A DNA stretch of 64,000 nt from Lachancea thermotolerans CBS 6340 (taxonomy: Eukaryota; Ascomycota; Saccharomycetes; Saccharomycetales; Saccharomycetaceae). This document shows, in pieces, positions 1 through 9,394 of the stretch (the first letter of the stretch is position 1; each line of letters begins with the position of its first letter). Under the pieces are notes generated by a model. It was not told where the DNA came from, searched no databases, and worked only from the letters and a program-made list of their open reading frames with translations. Position numbers and translations under genes: made by a program. The DNA lies in contig NC_013078.1 of the NCBI RefSeq assembly GCF_000142805.1, positions 248,001 through 312,000 of the forward strand, read 5' to 3'.

Positions 1-1631
1 GCCAAGAAAAAATCATAGAGGTTTATGATCGAACTAGCTTCTCTGTAGAGACTGAATAATTGGCAAAGTGGTAGATCTACGCTACTATTGAACTCGGCCT
101 CAAAAGGATCTTTTATCCCCGGGAGCCTTTTCGCTGGCGGCAGCATTCTATCGGAATTGATTAGGTTGTTTTCCAGGTTTGTTCTAAGAAATGGAAATAG
201 GGATTGAGAAAAAAGTTCTTTGCTGTTGTCCAGTGTGAAAAGTTCCTGAAATATTATGTCCACAGGCTCGAACTTCAAAATATCCTCGAACTGTTGACAT
301 TCAGGCCATCTCTGTAAAAATTCATGTAACTTCCCAGTAAGCATATGATAGTAAAGATCTATCAGGTTGTAGTTGAAGACTCCTAGTTGGTTCTCGAGAA
401 CATCGACAACCAACTTCAAATGGTCATTGATGGGATTTTCTCGTACAAGAAACTCGGTAAAAAACTCCTCCAGAGTTGAGTTTTTGTTATCTAGTAATGC
501 CATTATCTCCTCAGAGGGTGCATGCGCGTGTACCATACCTTCAACAAAAGTCATGAATGTAGGACATTTCAGGAGCGGAGGTAAGTAGTTTTCGTCAAAG
601 TTCACAACATTCGTTGGATCAATGAAAACAGAAAACGGATTTTGGAAGAAATAAGACATAAGAGAATAGTCCAGGATTTTTATTAGCAGCTGGAGATTAT
701 GTGTAGCATTGTTGGACATTTTATCGAGAATAAACTTGATGAACTCCGCGGATAAGTTTAGCTTCCCATCAACAGTGTTCAGAAAGCTCTGAAAGGTCTG
801 GTTTGCATATTTGTGGCCCTTGTTATGAGAGAGGTCAATGACTGTGAAGTCTTTTTTCAAGAGACGAATGGTTGATTGCCGCAAATTTTTTTGAATGTTC
901 GATAGATTTGTGTTTATGTTCAGAACAAGGCATATTTCAACATCTTTGTAATTCAAAGCAGACTTTAGTAGGATTATGAAATCATCAAGAACTTGGGAAT
1001 TGAATGAATCAACATCTTTGAAGTTAAATATAAGTTTCAGCCTCTTGCCAAAAAGCTTCCGAAAATTTTGAACGAGGGAGAGATCATATGAGATTCCGAG
1101 TGGGGATGTTCGTGGCAGCTCACCCATATCTCCTTCAGGGGCAAAGCTTTCTTTCTCATCAGTTTTAACTCGCAGGGGGGCTTCCGTTGCGCTCAGGAGC
1201 TTAAACATTGACCTTCTCAACATCATCCTAACGTTAGGGGACTCTTTTGGAGTTAGGTCTATGATGGCCTGCATCGTTTTAGAATTTTGCTCATGCAGTT
1301 CTATTGTTGTTGTACTATCCGAGCCAAGTAGAAAGAGGCAGTTGAATGAGGGTGACGTTCGTTTGCTTGTGTCCTTGGAAAGCACGCTTGAAATCTCTCG
1401 GTACATGTCTATACTGACTCTGTGAACAATTTCTTCAACCTGCGCATGGAACTGGGAATGAAGCTGATGATAAAGAACCCATCGCTTGTTAACCATCTGC
1501 ATGGATTCTTTGCCTGCCAGCAATTTCACGAAAGGATCAATCCCTTTCTCACATGATATTCTCCTTCTTTTGACTTTAGGGCATACTGTGTAGTGTGTCT
1601 TTTGAGCTTCCGCAAACTCGTTGAGGCTCAT
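1..1631 (-). CDS. ORC3: Origin recognition complex subunit 3 (3' end cut off by window edge)
   Basis: Subunit of the nuclear six-subunit ORC that binds replication origins and loads MCM helicase. The frame is open from the ATG (complement of 1629-1631) to the left edge, giving 543 residues of the roughly 616 in the S. cerevisiae protein, so about the last 70 are missing. Near-identical family blocks are visible: FADAQ-like start (EFAEAQKTHYTV), ELTPKESPNVRMMLRRSM-type block, YDLSLV, FNFKDVDS, LRQSTIRLLK and FFTEFLVRENPIN. The degenerate AAA+-like fold of Orc3 lacks a working Walker site, as is usual. The neighbours SPO75, MMM1, LMO1 and DRS1 follow in the same order as on S. cerevisiae chromosome XII left. 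Identification is secure. Confidence 0.96.
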   Translation of the reverse strand, partial: MSLNEFAEAQKTHYTVCPKVKRRRISCEKGIDPFVKLLAGKESMQMVNKRWVLYHQLHSQFHAQVEEIVHRVSIDMYREISSVLSKDTSKRTSPSFNCLFLLGSDSTTTIELHEQNSKTMQAIIDLTPKESPNVRMMLRRSMFKLLSATEAPLRVKTDEKESFAPEGDMGELPRTSPLGISYDLSLVQNFRKLFGKRLKLIFNFKDVDSFNSQVLDDFIILLKSALNYKDVEICLVLNINTNLSNIQKNLRQSTIRLLKKDFTVIDLSHNKGHKYANQTFQSFLNTVDGKLNLSAEFIKFILDKMSNNATHNLQLLIKILDYSLMSYFFQNPFSVFIDPTNVVNFDENYLPPLLKCPTFMTFVEGMVHAHAPSEEIMALLDNKNSTLEEFFTEFLVRENPINDHLKLVVDVLENQLGVFNYNLIDLYYHMLTGKLHEFLQRWPECQQFEDILKFEPVDIIFQELFTLDNSKELFSQSLFPFLRTNLENNLINSDRMLPPAKRLPGIKDPFEAEFNSSVDLPLCQLFSLYREASSIINLYDFFL

Positions 1632-2345
1632 TATGCCGTATCCTCTGCTGTCATTATTAAGGCTTCATCATCTCCAGCAGCTTTTGACAATAATTATATT
1701 GTCATCAGCCAAACTTGACATGAGATTTTGGTCGGGTAACAGCCTCATTGATATGGTGGCTACAAGAGACAGAGTTGATCAAGCCCAAGAAAGTATCCTT
1801 GAGAAGAAGCGACGGTTGCAAGAGAGATTTTGGTGTGGAAGTTCTTTCTAGCATTTAAAGTGAATGCTCAACTTAAGGCCTTGTCTTTCTTGGAGTTAAT
1901 TTGATTGACTGCCCACCGTCCCTCGTATCCAAAAATGCGCGATTTATATCTCAACAGCGCAGAGCGTATCTTTACTGAGAACCAGAAGACTAGAACGAAA
2001 ATTAGTCACTACCTTTGTTTGGAATATTACGCACACAGGGAAAGTTTTTTACTTTATGTATACGCAAAGCTTAGCTCCGTGTTTAAAATGTTGAAATATT
2101 GAATAATTGCATGGCAATCATCAGGTGAATCTTACGACAATGTTCAAATGCAAGAAGAGGGACCCAAAAACAGAGACCATTCATTTACAAACATTATTTA
2201 CAGGCGCGCGTCATGCCATAACTTGTCACATACCGATGTAGTGCTGAGGGTAGAAGGGGGTATTGATGGCGGCAAAGATCAGAAGTGTAGGTTTAGTAAC
2301 GTGTGCTACACTACCTAAATCTGATTGCGAATCGTAACATCTCAT
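1632..2345. other. Intergenic region between ORC3 start and COX16 stop (714 bp)
   Basis: Holds the ORC3 promoter and the COX16 3' region. No conserved reading frame was found; the short frames here have no recognisable domain. The only notable site is a TATTTACA at 2195-2202, which reads TGTAAATA in the COX16 direction. Confidence 0.6.
2195..2202 (-). promoter_or_regulatory. Possible Puf3 site downstream of COX16
   Basis: On the minus strand this reads TGTAAATA, matching the UGUANAUA Puf3 consensus. It lies 143 nt beyond the COX16 stop, so it acts only if the 3' UTR is that long. COX16 encodes a mitochondrial protein, the class Puf3 controls. Weaker than the other sites in this window because of the distance. 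Confidence 0.4.
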
Positions 2346-2702
2346 TCACCAGACATTCTCTGATTCCCCCTTCATCCTAGGGACTCGTACAGGCTCCCAA
2401 TCTTGCTCACCAAGCCCCTGTAAACGATAATACTCTTCCTTTATATCAAATTGTCTCTTGTTTGCCTTCATTTTAACTAAATCATCTTCGCTCATCTCTT
2501 GAATTTTGCGGTCCTTCTGTTCATATCTAACTGCAGTAAAACCAGAAAGCCAGTAGGAGCCTAGAACGATTATTGAGCAAAAAGGCAGCCCGAAGTACAG
2601 AAAGGGATTTTTCTTCATACGAGCCTGGTACTTACCGGCGATAGAGGCTTCATAGGCAAGTTGCTGTCGTCTGGACCTAAACTTCCTATCTCCGAATGAC
2701 AT
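2346..2702 (-). CDS. COX16: Cytochrome c oxidase assembly protein Cox16
   Basis: Mitochondrial inner-membrane protein needed for assembly of cytochrome c oxidase (Cox1 maturation). It has 118 residues, the same length as the S. cerevisiae protein. There is a basic N-terminus (FGDRKFRSRRQQ), one membrane segment at about residues 34-53 (FLYFGLPFCSIIVLGSYWLSGF), then the family signature FTAVRYEQKDRKIQ and a charged C-terminal tail. It is divergent from SPO75 with a 131-bp shared promoter. In S. cerevisiae its neighbours are SYS1 and CYR1, which occur about 10 kb to the right here. Start ATG is at 2702. Confidence 0.95.
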   Translation of the reverse strand: MSFGDRKFRSRRQQLAYEASIAGKYQARMKKNPFLYFGLPFCSIIVLGSYWLSGFTAVRYEQKDRKIQEMSEDDLVKMKANKRQFDIKEEYYRLQGLGEQDWEPVRVPRMKGESENVW

Positions 2703-2809
2703 TATCTGCTTCCTTCTTCTCGCCTATTGTACCTACCATGGTCAATGTATGTTGCCCTGAGTAATTTAACAAAATGCGTTTTTGACATCGCGCACGTGAA
2801 AGAAGGGAT

Positions 2810-2819
2810 GTCACAAAAT
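2810..2819 (+). promoter_or_regulatory. Middle sporulation element (Ndt80-type) before SPO75
   Basis: GTCACAAAAT matches the MSE consensus DNCRCAAAWD used by Ndt80 in meiosis. It sits 14 bp before the first ATG of SPO75, close for a promoter element unless a downstream ATG (2879 or 2963) is the true start. Function is inferred from the motif and the sporulation role of the gene. Confidence 0.5.
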
Positions 2820-2833
2820 CGTGAAGTGACACT

Positions 2834-5770
2834 ATGCCAAAATGTTGTTTATATTCTCTGCTGCCAGTTTCAGCGAAAATGGCTTCGATGCTTGGTTCCA
2901 ACCAAAACACCCCCAAACCAGAATTTGCCAAATGCATCCAACCTATCATAGAAACTGACTACATGACGACCGCTATATCAATGGATTTCAATACTGCCAG
3001 TTTCAGAAGTGAAAATAGACACTATAGCATTACGGAAAGTATTCTTACCACCTTTCTAAATACAACAAGAGCGGGCTCGGCACAGAAGCACACTGGCATG
3101 TCATTTGATGCTTTAATATCCAGTCTCGTAGTTTCAATAGTTTACTGTGGCTTGCAGACGCTTCTATTCACCATGTTGCGGGGAAAGCTTAAGACGCTTT
3201 ATCAGACGCGTAATTTTCAATTGTCAGAGGCCAATGAAATGCGCTCGCTACAAGAAAACGGACCACTAGGCTGGGTAAAGTCTGCTTGGAAAACTCCTCT
3301 CAACGAATACAAGCGAGCCAACGGCCTTGATTCCTTTTTTTTCCTTAGGTTCATGAAGGCATTTGGATTATTTTTTCTGAGTCTATCCGTAATCAATATT
3401 CCTGTTCTTATCCCCATCCATTATTGTTCAGGGGCCAAGGTATTAAGGCAAAGGTGTAAAATAGATAGTTTGCAAGCCTTTAACGAAACTGAAGCGAGAT
3501 TAACATCACACTTTTTGGAAATAGAGGATTCCTTGAAGGCACAAGGGCTCGATAAACTCTCAATCTCTAACGTTTCACTACAGCATGCCGACAGGTTAAT
3601 TTTCCACTTCATTCTCGCAGCGTTCGTCGTGCTATGGTTTCACGCACTATTAATCAAGGAGTTAAAATTCTTTATTGCCGAAAGAAACAAAGCTCTTTCA
3701 AATAACGAGGTCCCAGGATCCTTCTACCAATCAGTTCTATTCCTAGATAACATACCAAGGGATATGTTTTTAAACAGAGCACAGCTTCCCAAGCTGTTTC
3801 GTTTTGCAGACTCAAATGATATACAGCTGACTTTCTTGCCTACAAACTACCAGCGTTTGAAAAAGTATTACCAAAAAGATAAGAAGATTATTGACAAGTT
3901 GGAACATCTCCAGCTTAAACTGATTGTACTTCAGTCGAACCAGTGTGGTACTCAAAAAGCACTCCCTCCTAACGAGCGTGCTGTCTCCGGCTTTGCAACG
4001 GATGTTTCTGATAAATATGCAGTACGCACAAACAAACTCGGGCGGAAAGCTGAGAGCGCCCAACAGTGCTACGGACCCGAGCGTTCGAAAAAAATCTATA
4101 ATAATGGCACTGCTAGGAAAATTCGGAAAGAAAAGGTGTCAAGATATGGATGCGCTCGCTGGGCTAGTAAACTTCGATTGTCTTCTCATAATTTGAACAT
4201 CACAATAAAGCACATATCTAAGCAAAAAAGCCACATCAAGATCAACACAAGATGGCTTCGAGCCTTAGGGATTCCCAGTTCATTTAATATTATTAAGTTC
4301 AGACTCAATAAGGATCAGGCCAGAGAATCACTAATGAAGGCCCTTGAAAAATTGGCGACTGAGCTAATTCAGAATCGAGAAAAGTGGAAGGAATTGAGCG
4401 AGAAGCCAACACCGTTCGTGGCAGATGGAGATCAAAAGCAGGAAGAGCACCCAAAAAAATTATTCATAACTTTCAAGAGTTCGAGAACTGCTCATCTTTT
4501 CGCTCAAGTCTTGATTTCTGATAAATTTAAGGAGCTCAATAATGTGATAATAGGACCAAACCCAATTGACATGATATGGAGTAACGTAATACAGTCAAGC
4601 AGGTGGCTGAAAGTGGTTCGCATCATTTTCGCTGATCTCATCGCAGTTTTAGTCATTCTCGGTTGGGTTCTGCCGGTAGCATTCGTCGGCTTGATATCCC
4701 AAGTCCCCAACATGAAAATACTGGTGCCCTTTTTTACTTGGTTGGATTCTGATAACGCCTTTTTTAGCAGCGTTTTGTCAAGCTTGGTTCCTATTCTTTT
4801 CCTTATTTTTCTCATTGACATTGTTCCTTTTATTTTTCGATGGCTTAGCATACTAAAGGTGAACAGGACTGGTGCTGAAATTGAGTTGGATGTGCAAAGG
4901 TGGCTGTTCGTTTTTTTTTTTGTTCACATTTTCCTCGTTGTAACTGTCTCCTCCGGAATATCGGTTATATTTGAAAAACTAATAAACAATCCTACTAGCC
5001 TTCCAGATCTGCTAGCAGCCAACTTGCCAAAAAGTTCCAACTTTTTTTATTCATTTATTTTTATCAGAGGGTTGGCTTACTTCGGTGGAAATCTACTGCA
5101 GGTGAAAGAGCTTCTCTTTGAGTTATTTTACTACCGTTGGTGCATCAGAACCCCCAGAAAAGTTCGGAAAAGAATGGAGGTAGTCTCTGAAAACATGTGG
5201 GGCTCAGTATATCCCTTATTTTCAACTATTGCCAGTATTGGCATCGTTTACAGTGTGATTGCGCCGTTAGTACTCATTTTCGCCACAGTTACGTTTCTTA
5301 TCGTCCAGTTTTCATTCAAGTGCCGCCTGAATCATCAGCAACACAGCCGAGGTAAGTCTGAAACTTTCGGGAAACTTTATCCTCAAGCACTGATGCAGTC
5401 ATATGCAGGAATTTACTGCCTCGAAATTTGCATGATAGGGCTATTTGCGCTTTCAAATCGGTACGTGCTAGTGATTTGTATGGCATTGGTTTTTATCTTC
5501 ACAATTCTAGCTCATTTCAAAATTTCGAAATTCTATGACAAGTACATCAACTTTTTACCGTTAAAGGAAGATGAAGAATCACTGCTCACCGAGCACCCAA
5601 GAAAAGACCTGTTCCCCTTTTTTGTGAAGGAAAAGTGCCTCTGGATTCCACAAGATTCATCTGGGGCTTCGAATGACCAGTGCCATTTGATGAACGAAAA
5701 GTTTGATATCTTCTGCCGCAATGAGGGGTGTTTTTTTGATGGTGCCACTGGCAGCCTCAATTTTTTGTAG
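2834..5770 (+). CDS. SPO75: Spo75, sporulation-specific OSCA/TMEM63-family membrane protein
   Basis: Member of the CSC1/OSCA/TMEM63 (DUF221) family of calcium-permeable channel-like proteins; Spo75 is needed for spore wall formation in S. cerevisiae. It has 978 residues with many hydrophobic helices. The first is near residues 93-118. Then come a cytosolic loop with the family LFLDNIPRDM stretch, a charged insert, and a C-terminal block of about nine helices from residue 590 onward including FFYSFIFIRGLAYFGGNLLQ. The end is Cys- and acid-rich. The N-terminus before the first helix is long (about 90 residues), so ATG 2879 or 2963 is a reasonable alternative start. It converges on MMM1 with only 25 bp between stops. 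Synteny with ORC3 and MMM1 supports SPO75 over CSC1. Confidence 0.88.
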   Translation: MPKCCLYSLLPVSAKMASMLGSNQNTPKPEFAKCIQPIIETDYMTTAISMDFNTASFRSENRHYSITESILTTFLNTTRAGSAQKHTGMSFDALISSLVVSIVYCGLQTLLFTMLRGKLKTLYQTRNFQLSEANEMRSLQENGPLGWVKSAWKTPLNEYKRANGLDSFFFLRFMKAFGLFFLSLSVINIPVLIPIHYCSGAKVLRQRCKIDSLQAFNETEARLTSHFLEIEDSLKAQGLDKLSISNVSLQHADRLIFHFILAAFVVLWFHALLIKELKFFIAERNKALSNNEVPGSFYQSVLFLDNIPRDMFLNRAQLPKLFRFADSNDIQLTFLPTNYQRLKKYYQKDKKIIDKLEHLQLKLIVLQSNQCGTQKALPPNERAVSGFATDVSDKYAVRTNKLGRKAESAQQCYGPERSKKIYNNGTARKIRKEKVSRYGCARWASKLRLSSHNLNITIKHISKQKSHIKINTRWLRALGIPSSFNIIKFRLNKDQARESLMKALEKLATELIQNREKWKELSEKPTPFVADGDQKQEEHPKKLFITFKSSRTAHLFAQVLISDKFKELNNVIIGPNPIDMIWSNVIQSSRWLKVVRIIFADLIAVLVILGWVLPVAFVGLISQVPNMKILVPFFTWLDSDNAFFSSVLSSLVPILFLIFLIDIVPFIFRWLSILKVNRTGAEIELDVQRWLFVFFFVHIFLVVTVSSGISVIFEKLINNPTSLPDLLAANLPKSSNFFYSFIFIRGLAYFGGNLLQVKELLFELFYYRWCIRTPRKVRKRMEVVSENMWGSVYPLFSTIASIGIVYSVIAPLVLIFATVTFLIVQFSFKCRLNHQQHSRGKSETFGKLYPQALMQSYAGIYCLEICMIGLFALSNRYVLVICMALVFIFTILAHFKISKFYDKYINFLPLKEDEESLLTEHPRKDLFPFFVKEKCLWIPQDSSGASNDQCHLMNEKFDIFCRNEGCFFDGATGSLNFL

Positions 5771-5795
5771 CACACCCCACTTTAAAATAGCCTTT

Positions 5796-7139
5796 CTACA
5801 AATCAGTAGATTTCATTGAAATGTCATCATTCTCTGTCTTTTCCTCTCTCGTGTTTTTGCTTCTTGGCCATAAGCTTGGTAGTTTTATGAATTGGAATCG
5901 TGGCTCAACGCACCGCTCAACGAACCACTTTTTGATCTGAGATTCTATTAAGCTGCCAATCTTAGGTATATCTTGCAATTTCGATCTGGCACCTATAAGA
6001 GATTTGACATCGAATTCCATGCGGTATTCAGGTGAAAAAGAAAACATCAAAAAGTAGCCACCATTTTCCGAACCATACGATGCTTCGTTTTCTGAAGTGG
6101 GAACAAATTCCTCTGCAGTCGTCAAAGAGACGGTCAAACATGCCTGAAAACGCACAATCGAAACGGTGAGCTGGATGGGAAGAGCGGCTGTAAACGGTTT
6201 TGGATAGTTGACCAATAGCTTGGTCTCAATGCCTAGTGCAAGCCGGTCACTGAGATCAATATCTATTTTAGCCTCGAGTCTCTGCTTGTTAGAATTTGGC
6301 GAATATTGGATGCGACAGTTGGATAGAATAGGGAAATCTTCGCCAATGTCAAGTTCTGTTATCTTGATTGTGTCGAGATATTGAGGCAGCTCTCCAGACT
6401 TCCTTGCAATAAAATTATTGAGCGAATGAACAATGTTGTCTTTCTGCAAGGCTTCTTCACGAAATTGTTGAATAGTTTGTCCGATTAAGACGTTGAACCA
6501 ATCCAAAGTCTCTGGGGAATGTGTCTCAACATTGTAATATGTTTTCTCTAAAATTGTGTTGATTTGCGAAAACTTGCGGTCGGTATCAGTGTTTTCGGAG
6601 GAATCAGCACCATCACTTTCTCCTCTTTTTATGATGGATGACAAAAAATGAGAGGTTGAGGTTGATAGTAAGGGCGAAACGTATGCAGAGTCTCTTTTTG
6701 GACCTGACTTCCCTCCTTTAGGACCTTCCGTCTTTATGGGGCCTTCACTGAAAATAAAGAACTTGATGAAAAAAATGAGCACCACTATTACACTTAATTG
6801 TCCTATGACAAGTCCTTGCGCAAATGACCATGCAGAGAACACTGAGCCTTTTGAGCCAACCCCTGAATCAAGCGACAGATGGAGCCCATTTTGAAACTTC
6901 TGTTGAGACGAGTCTCGAACTGCCTCAATTATTGAATCAGATGCGCTTTCAAGAATCCCTTGTTGCCTTTTTTGCAAGTTTTCTAGGAAAAGCTGTTGTA
7001 AATGTAGAGGTAAAGTGTTGCTCAAGTATTCATCGAGCGATACAAGGGACTCATTGGATTCAATAGAGAGATCAGCCCCGAAAGTTGATGCATTTTCAAG
7101 GGTGTGATTAGTAAAGCTAGTTTCGTTGGGAGACTTCAT
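5796..7139 (-). CDS. MMM1: Maintenance of mitochondrial morphology protein 1 (ERMES)
   Basis: ER-anchored subunit of the ERMES complex that tethers ER to mitochondria and moves phospholipids. It has 447 residues against about 426 in S. cerevisiae. A Ser-rich lumenal N-terminus is followed by one transmembrane helix at about residues 107-131 (QGLVIGQLSVIVVLIFFIKF) and then the lipid-binding SMP domain from about 215 (ETLDWFNVLIGQTIQQFREE) to about 430, with conserved LGIETKLLVNYPKP, MEFDVKSLIGARSKLQDIPKI-type and FVERCVEPRFQFIKLP stretches. The linker between them (about 135-205) is Ser/Thr-rich. It is divergent from LMO1 with a 259-bp promoter. Confidence 0.96.
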   Translation of the reverse strand: MKSPNETSFTNHTLENASTFGADLSIESNESLVSLDEYLSNTLPLHLQQLFLENLQKRQQGILESASDSIIEAVRDSSQQKFQNGLHLSLDSGVGSKGSVFSAWSFAQGLVIGQLSVIVVLIFFIKFFIFSEGPIKTEGPKGGKSGPKRDSAYVSPLLSTSTSHFLSSIIKRGESDGADSSENTDTDRKFSQINTILEKTYYNVETHSPETLDWFNVLIGQTIQQFREEALQKDNIVHSLNNFIARKSGELPQYLDTIKITELDIGEDFPILSNCRIQYSPNSNKQRLEAKIDIDLSDRLALGIETKLLVNYPKPFTAALPIQLTVSIVRFQACLTVSLTTAEEFVPTSENEASYGSENGGYFLMFSFSPEYRMEFDVKSLIGARSKLQDIPKIGSLIESQIKKWFVERCVEPRFQFIKLPSLWPRSKNTREEKTENDDISMKSTDL

Positions 7140-7398
7140 TCACGATTTTAACCGCTCATAAGTTGCAGGGATGTACTTTCTCCACCAGAAGAATTTCAGA
7201 TTCAAAAATTCAATCCACTCAATCAAAAATCTTCTATTCGAATCCTTCGAGGGTCACATTAAAATTGAGATTTTATGAAAACGAACGGTCAAGAAATGGG
7301 CATTAAGAAAAGAAAAACTCGGACAACCGCGTATTCAGAAGGCTATCTCTTTTACCATTCAGAACCATTACGGATACTAAAGGAGGCGAGGGTGAGAG

Positions 7399-9324
7399 AT
7401 GTCAGATTCGTTTACAACACAATCTTTCGGGTCTCCTAGAGATTACGCCGAACAGCTTTTGAACCTACTCAGCAAGACAACTGATAAGACTGCTCTTGTA
7501 ACGCTTCATCGCACCTTGTCGACGGCCGAAAACAGCGTTTTCGAGGATTGTTTGATCGCCAGACCCGAGAGATGGGCTTTTGTTTTTACGGCTGTGGAAA
7601 AGCTGCCCAAGGATGAGGAGGTGATAAAGGCTGCGGATTTCATTGTGAGAAAAGGTGCGTCAATCTTGACAAGCAAAGCCGAGCAAAATGGGAGCTTGAA
7701 ACACTTTTGTGCTGCTGTGAACTCTAATTTTATAATTAACACCGTGTTGACGCAGTTTATGTGGCCTCACTGTGACGCACAACTCGAAATTGAAGTTATA
7801 TCAACAGTGGGCTCATTTTTGGAATGCCTTTTACTCTTGGACCAGTACGAGCCCCAGTTGACAAGTGCCATGTTATGTGACACATGTCTGGCTTTGAGGA
7901 CCGGCGGTTTTTTTACCCTTCTTACTGCCGTTTTAGAAACTGGACCTCAACATGATAACAAAGTCGAGCATATGGCGCACAGAACCGCCTTAAAACTCGT
8001 AGAAGTGGACCAGGAAATGTATGGTCGTGGAATCGATAAGCTACCTAGCCACTTGATGAGAAAGATGCTTGATTTATTGAGCAAACAGTTTAAGGTTAAT
8101 GAGTGGGATAATGAAAACAGTTTTCCTTCTGTGGACGAGGGAGGCAAGCAAATTTCCGAGCTTTCCTTGTTAAACGCAATAGACCTAATTACCTTTGCGA
8201 CGGATAGCAATCTATCTTTTAGGAAGAAATTCCTGGAGCGCCTTCTTTTTGAGGATGATGCATTCCCCATTGTTAAAGCATTATCGTGGCTGTCAGACCA
8301 ACTAACTCACTGTTTTAGCAGCAGTTTTCGTGCTGAAGAACCAACGGTTTTCATTCTGCAATGCTTTTTGAATAAGGATATTCTCATATTTAGCCTCGTG
8401 GACAAGCTCATGGAGCTCTGGATCGAATCTAATGCACAGAGTTTCGATGACCTCAGGTCAGTTCTTGAAACTTTTAAGGTTGCCTTTTTTCAAAGGGACT
8501 CGTTTCTCGGCGCTAAAGAACCAGACGTTGGGGCGTGCCTGGTAAACATTCGTTCGCTGACGTATGAAGACCTTAGAAAATTGCAATTGAAGCAAATAAG
8601 AGCTTCACACTACAAGAAATGGGAAAAACAAATTTCTCAGTTCGATTCTATGCTTTCCAATCAGGTTCTCGAATACGTCCGTCACCAGCGCCTTTTACAG
8701 CTGCAGAAGGGAGCTTGGGTCTACAGCGAGAATCCACTTGATAACAATGTTAAACAGCCAAAGGTCTATTTTTTGGTTTTATGCGATAACCAAATGAACC
8801 TTTTGGCTAGAGAATTCAGGATCCGAAGCGAAGAGAATCCCTCAGTCCAAGGAAATGAAATAATAAGCTCCAGCGACACCCCTGCATCAAAATCCAAGAC
8901 TATTGTCATTCCTCTGCGGCGTATTAACAAATTCCAGCACTGGAGAGTTCAGTCAGAAAACAAAGTGCCAGAGAATGCAAAACTGATAAATATCTTGAAC
9001 AAAGCGGTTTACACAGAAATCCATCTGCTGGATAAGGATGCAGCCAAGCTTCTGCGCTTTTTCCTTGACACCAAAGAGGCGTCATATATTTGGCTAGATG
9101 GTCTACAACTCATAGTTGCTTCAGCGCTGGGGAAAAAACCTGCACTCTCTGATGATATAAAGTCTCAAATATCCACCCTTGTGGATTTGAGGAAGAATGT
9201 GCAGATTATCGGACTCGATGATCAAACAAAACTTGAGCACAGTGACCAAGATTCGGAAGCCGAGGAGATGTATTACGATCTCGAAACGCTGCAGTCAGTT
9301 GCCACAGATTTTCATTACGATTAG
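7399..9324 (+). CDS. LMO1: Lmo1, ELMO-like partner of the Dck1/Rho5 module
   Basis: Yeast counterpart of metazoan ELMO. With the DOCK-family protein Dck1 it forms the exchange factor acting on Rho5, which goes to mitochondria under oxidative stress. It has 641 residues, near the S. cerevisiae length of about 665. The first 400 residues are helical and armadillo-like. The part from about 440 has a PH-like character (PKVYFLVLCDNQMNLLAREF), and the tail is acidic (DQDSEAEEMYYDLETL). No catalytic motif is expected. The assignment rests on position between MMM1 and DRS1 (YLL007C place), length and overall character. Stops of LMO1 and DRS1 are 70 bp apart. Confidence 0.88.
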   Translation: MSDSFTTQSFGSPRDYAEQLLNLLSKTTDKTALVTLHRTLSTAENSVFEDCLIARPERWAFVFTAVEKLPKDEEVIKAADFIVRKGASILTSKAEQNGSLKHFCAAVNSNFIINTVLTQFMWPHCDAQLEIEVISTVGSFLECLLLLDQYEPQLTSAMLCDTCLALRTGGFFTLLTAVLETGPQHDNKVEHMAHRTALKLVEVDQEMYGRGIDKLPSHLMRKMLDLLSKQFKVNEWDNENSFPSVDEGGKQISELSLLNAIDLITFATDSNLSFRKKFLERLLFEDDAFPIVKALSWLSDQLTHCFSSSFRAEEPTVFILQCFLNKDILIFSLVDKLMELWIESNAQSFDDLRSVLETFKVAFFQRDSFLGAKEPDVGACLVNIRSLTYEDLRKLQLKQIRASHYKKWEKQISQFDSMLSNQVLEYVRHQRLLQLQKGAWVYSENPLDNNVKQPKVYFLVLCDNQMNLLAREFRIRSEENPSVQGNEIISSSDTPASKSKTIVIPLRRINKFQHWRVQSENKVPENAKLINILNKAVYTEIHLLDKDAAKLLRFFLDTKEASYIWLDGLQLIVASALGKKPALSDDIKSQISTLVDLRKNVQIIGLDDQTKLEHSDQDSEAEEMYYDLETLQSVATDFHYD

Positions 9325-9394
9325 CTGTCTATATAAACACCTTTCTAGGATACCAAACTCACCACAACAGCGTCTACTGATATATTATGTAATC

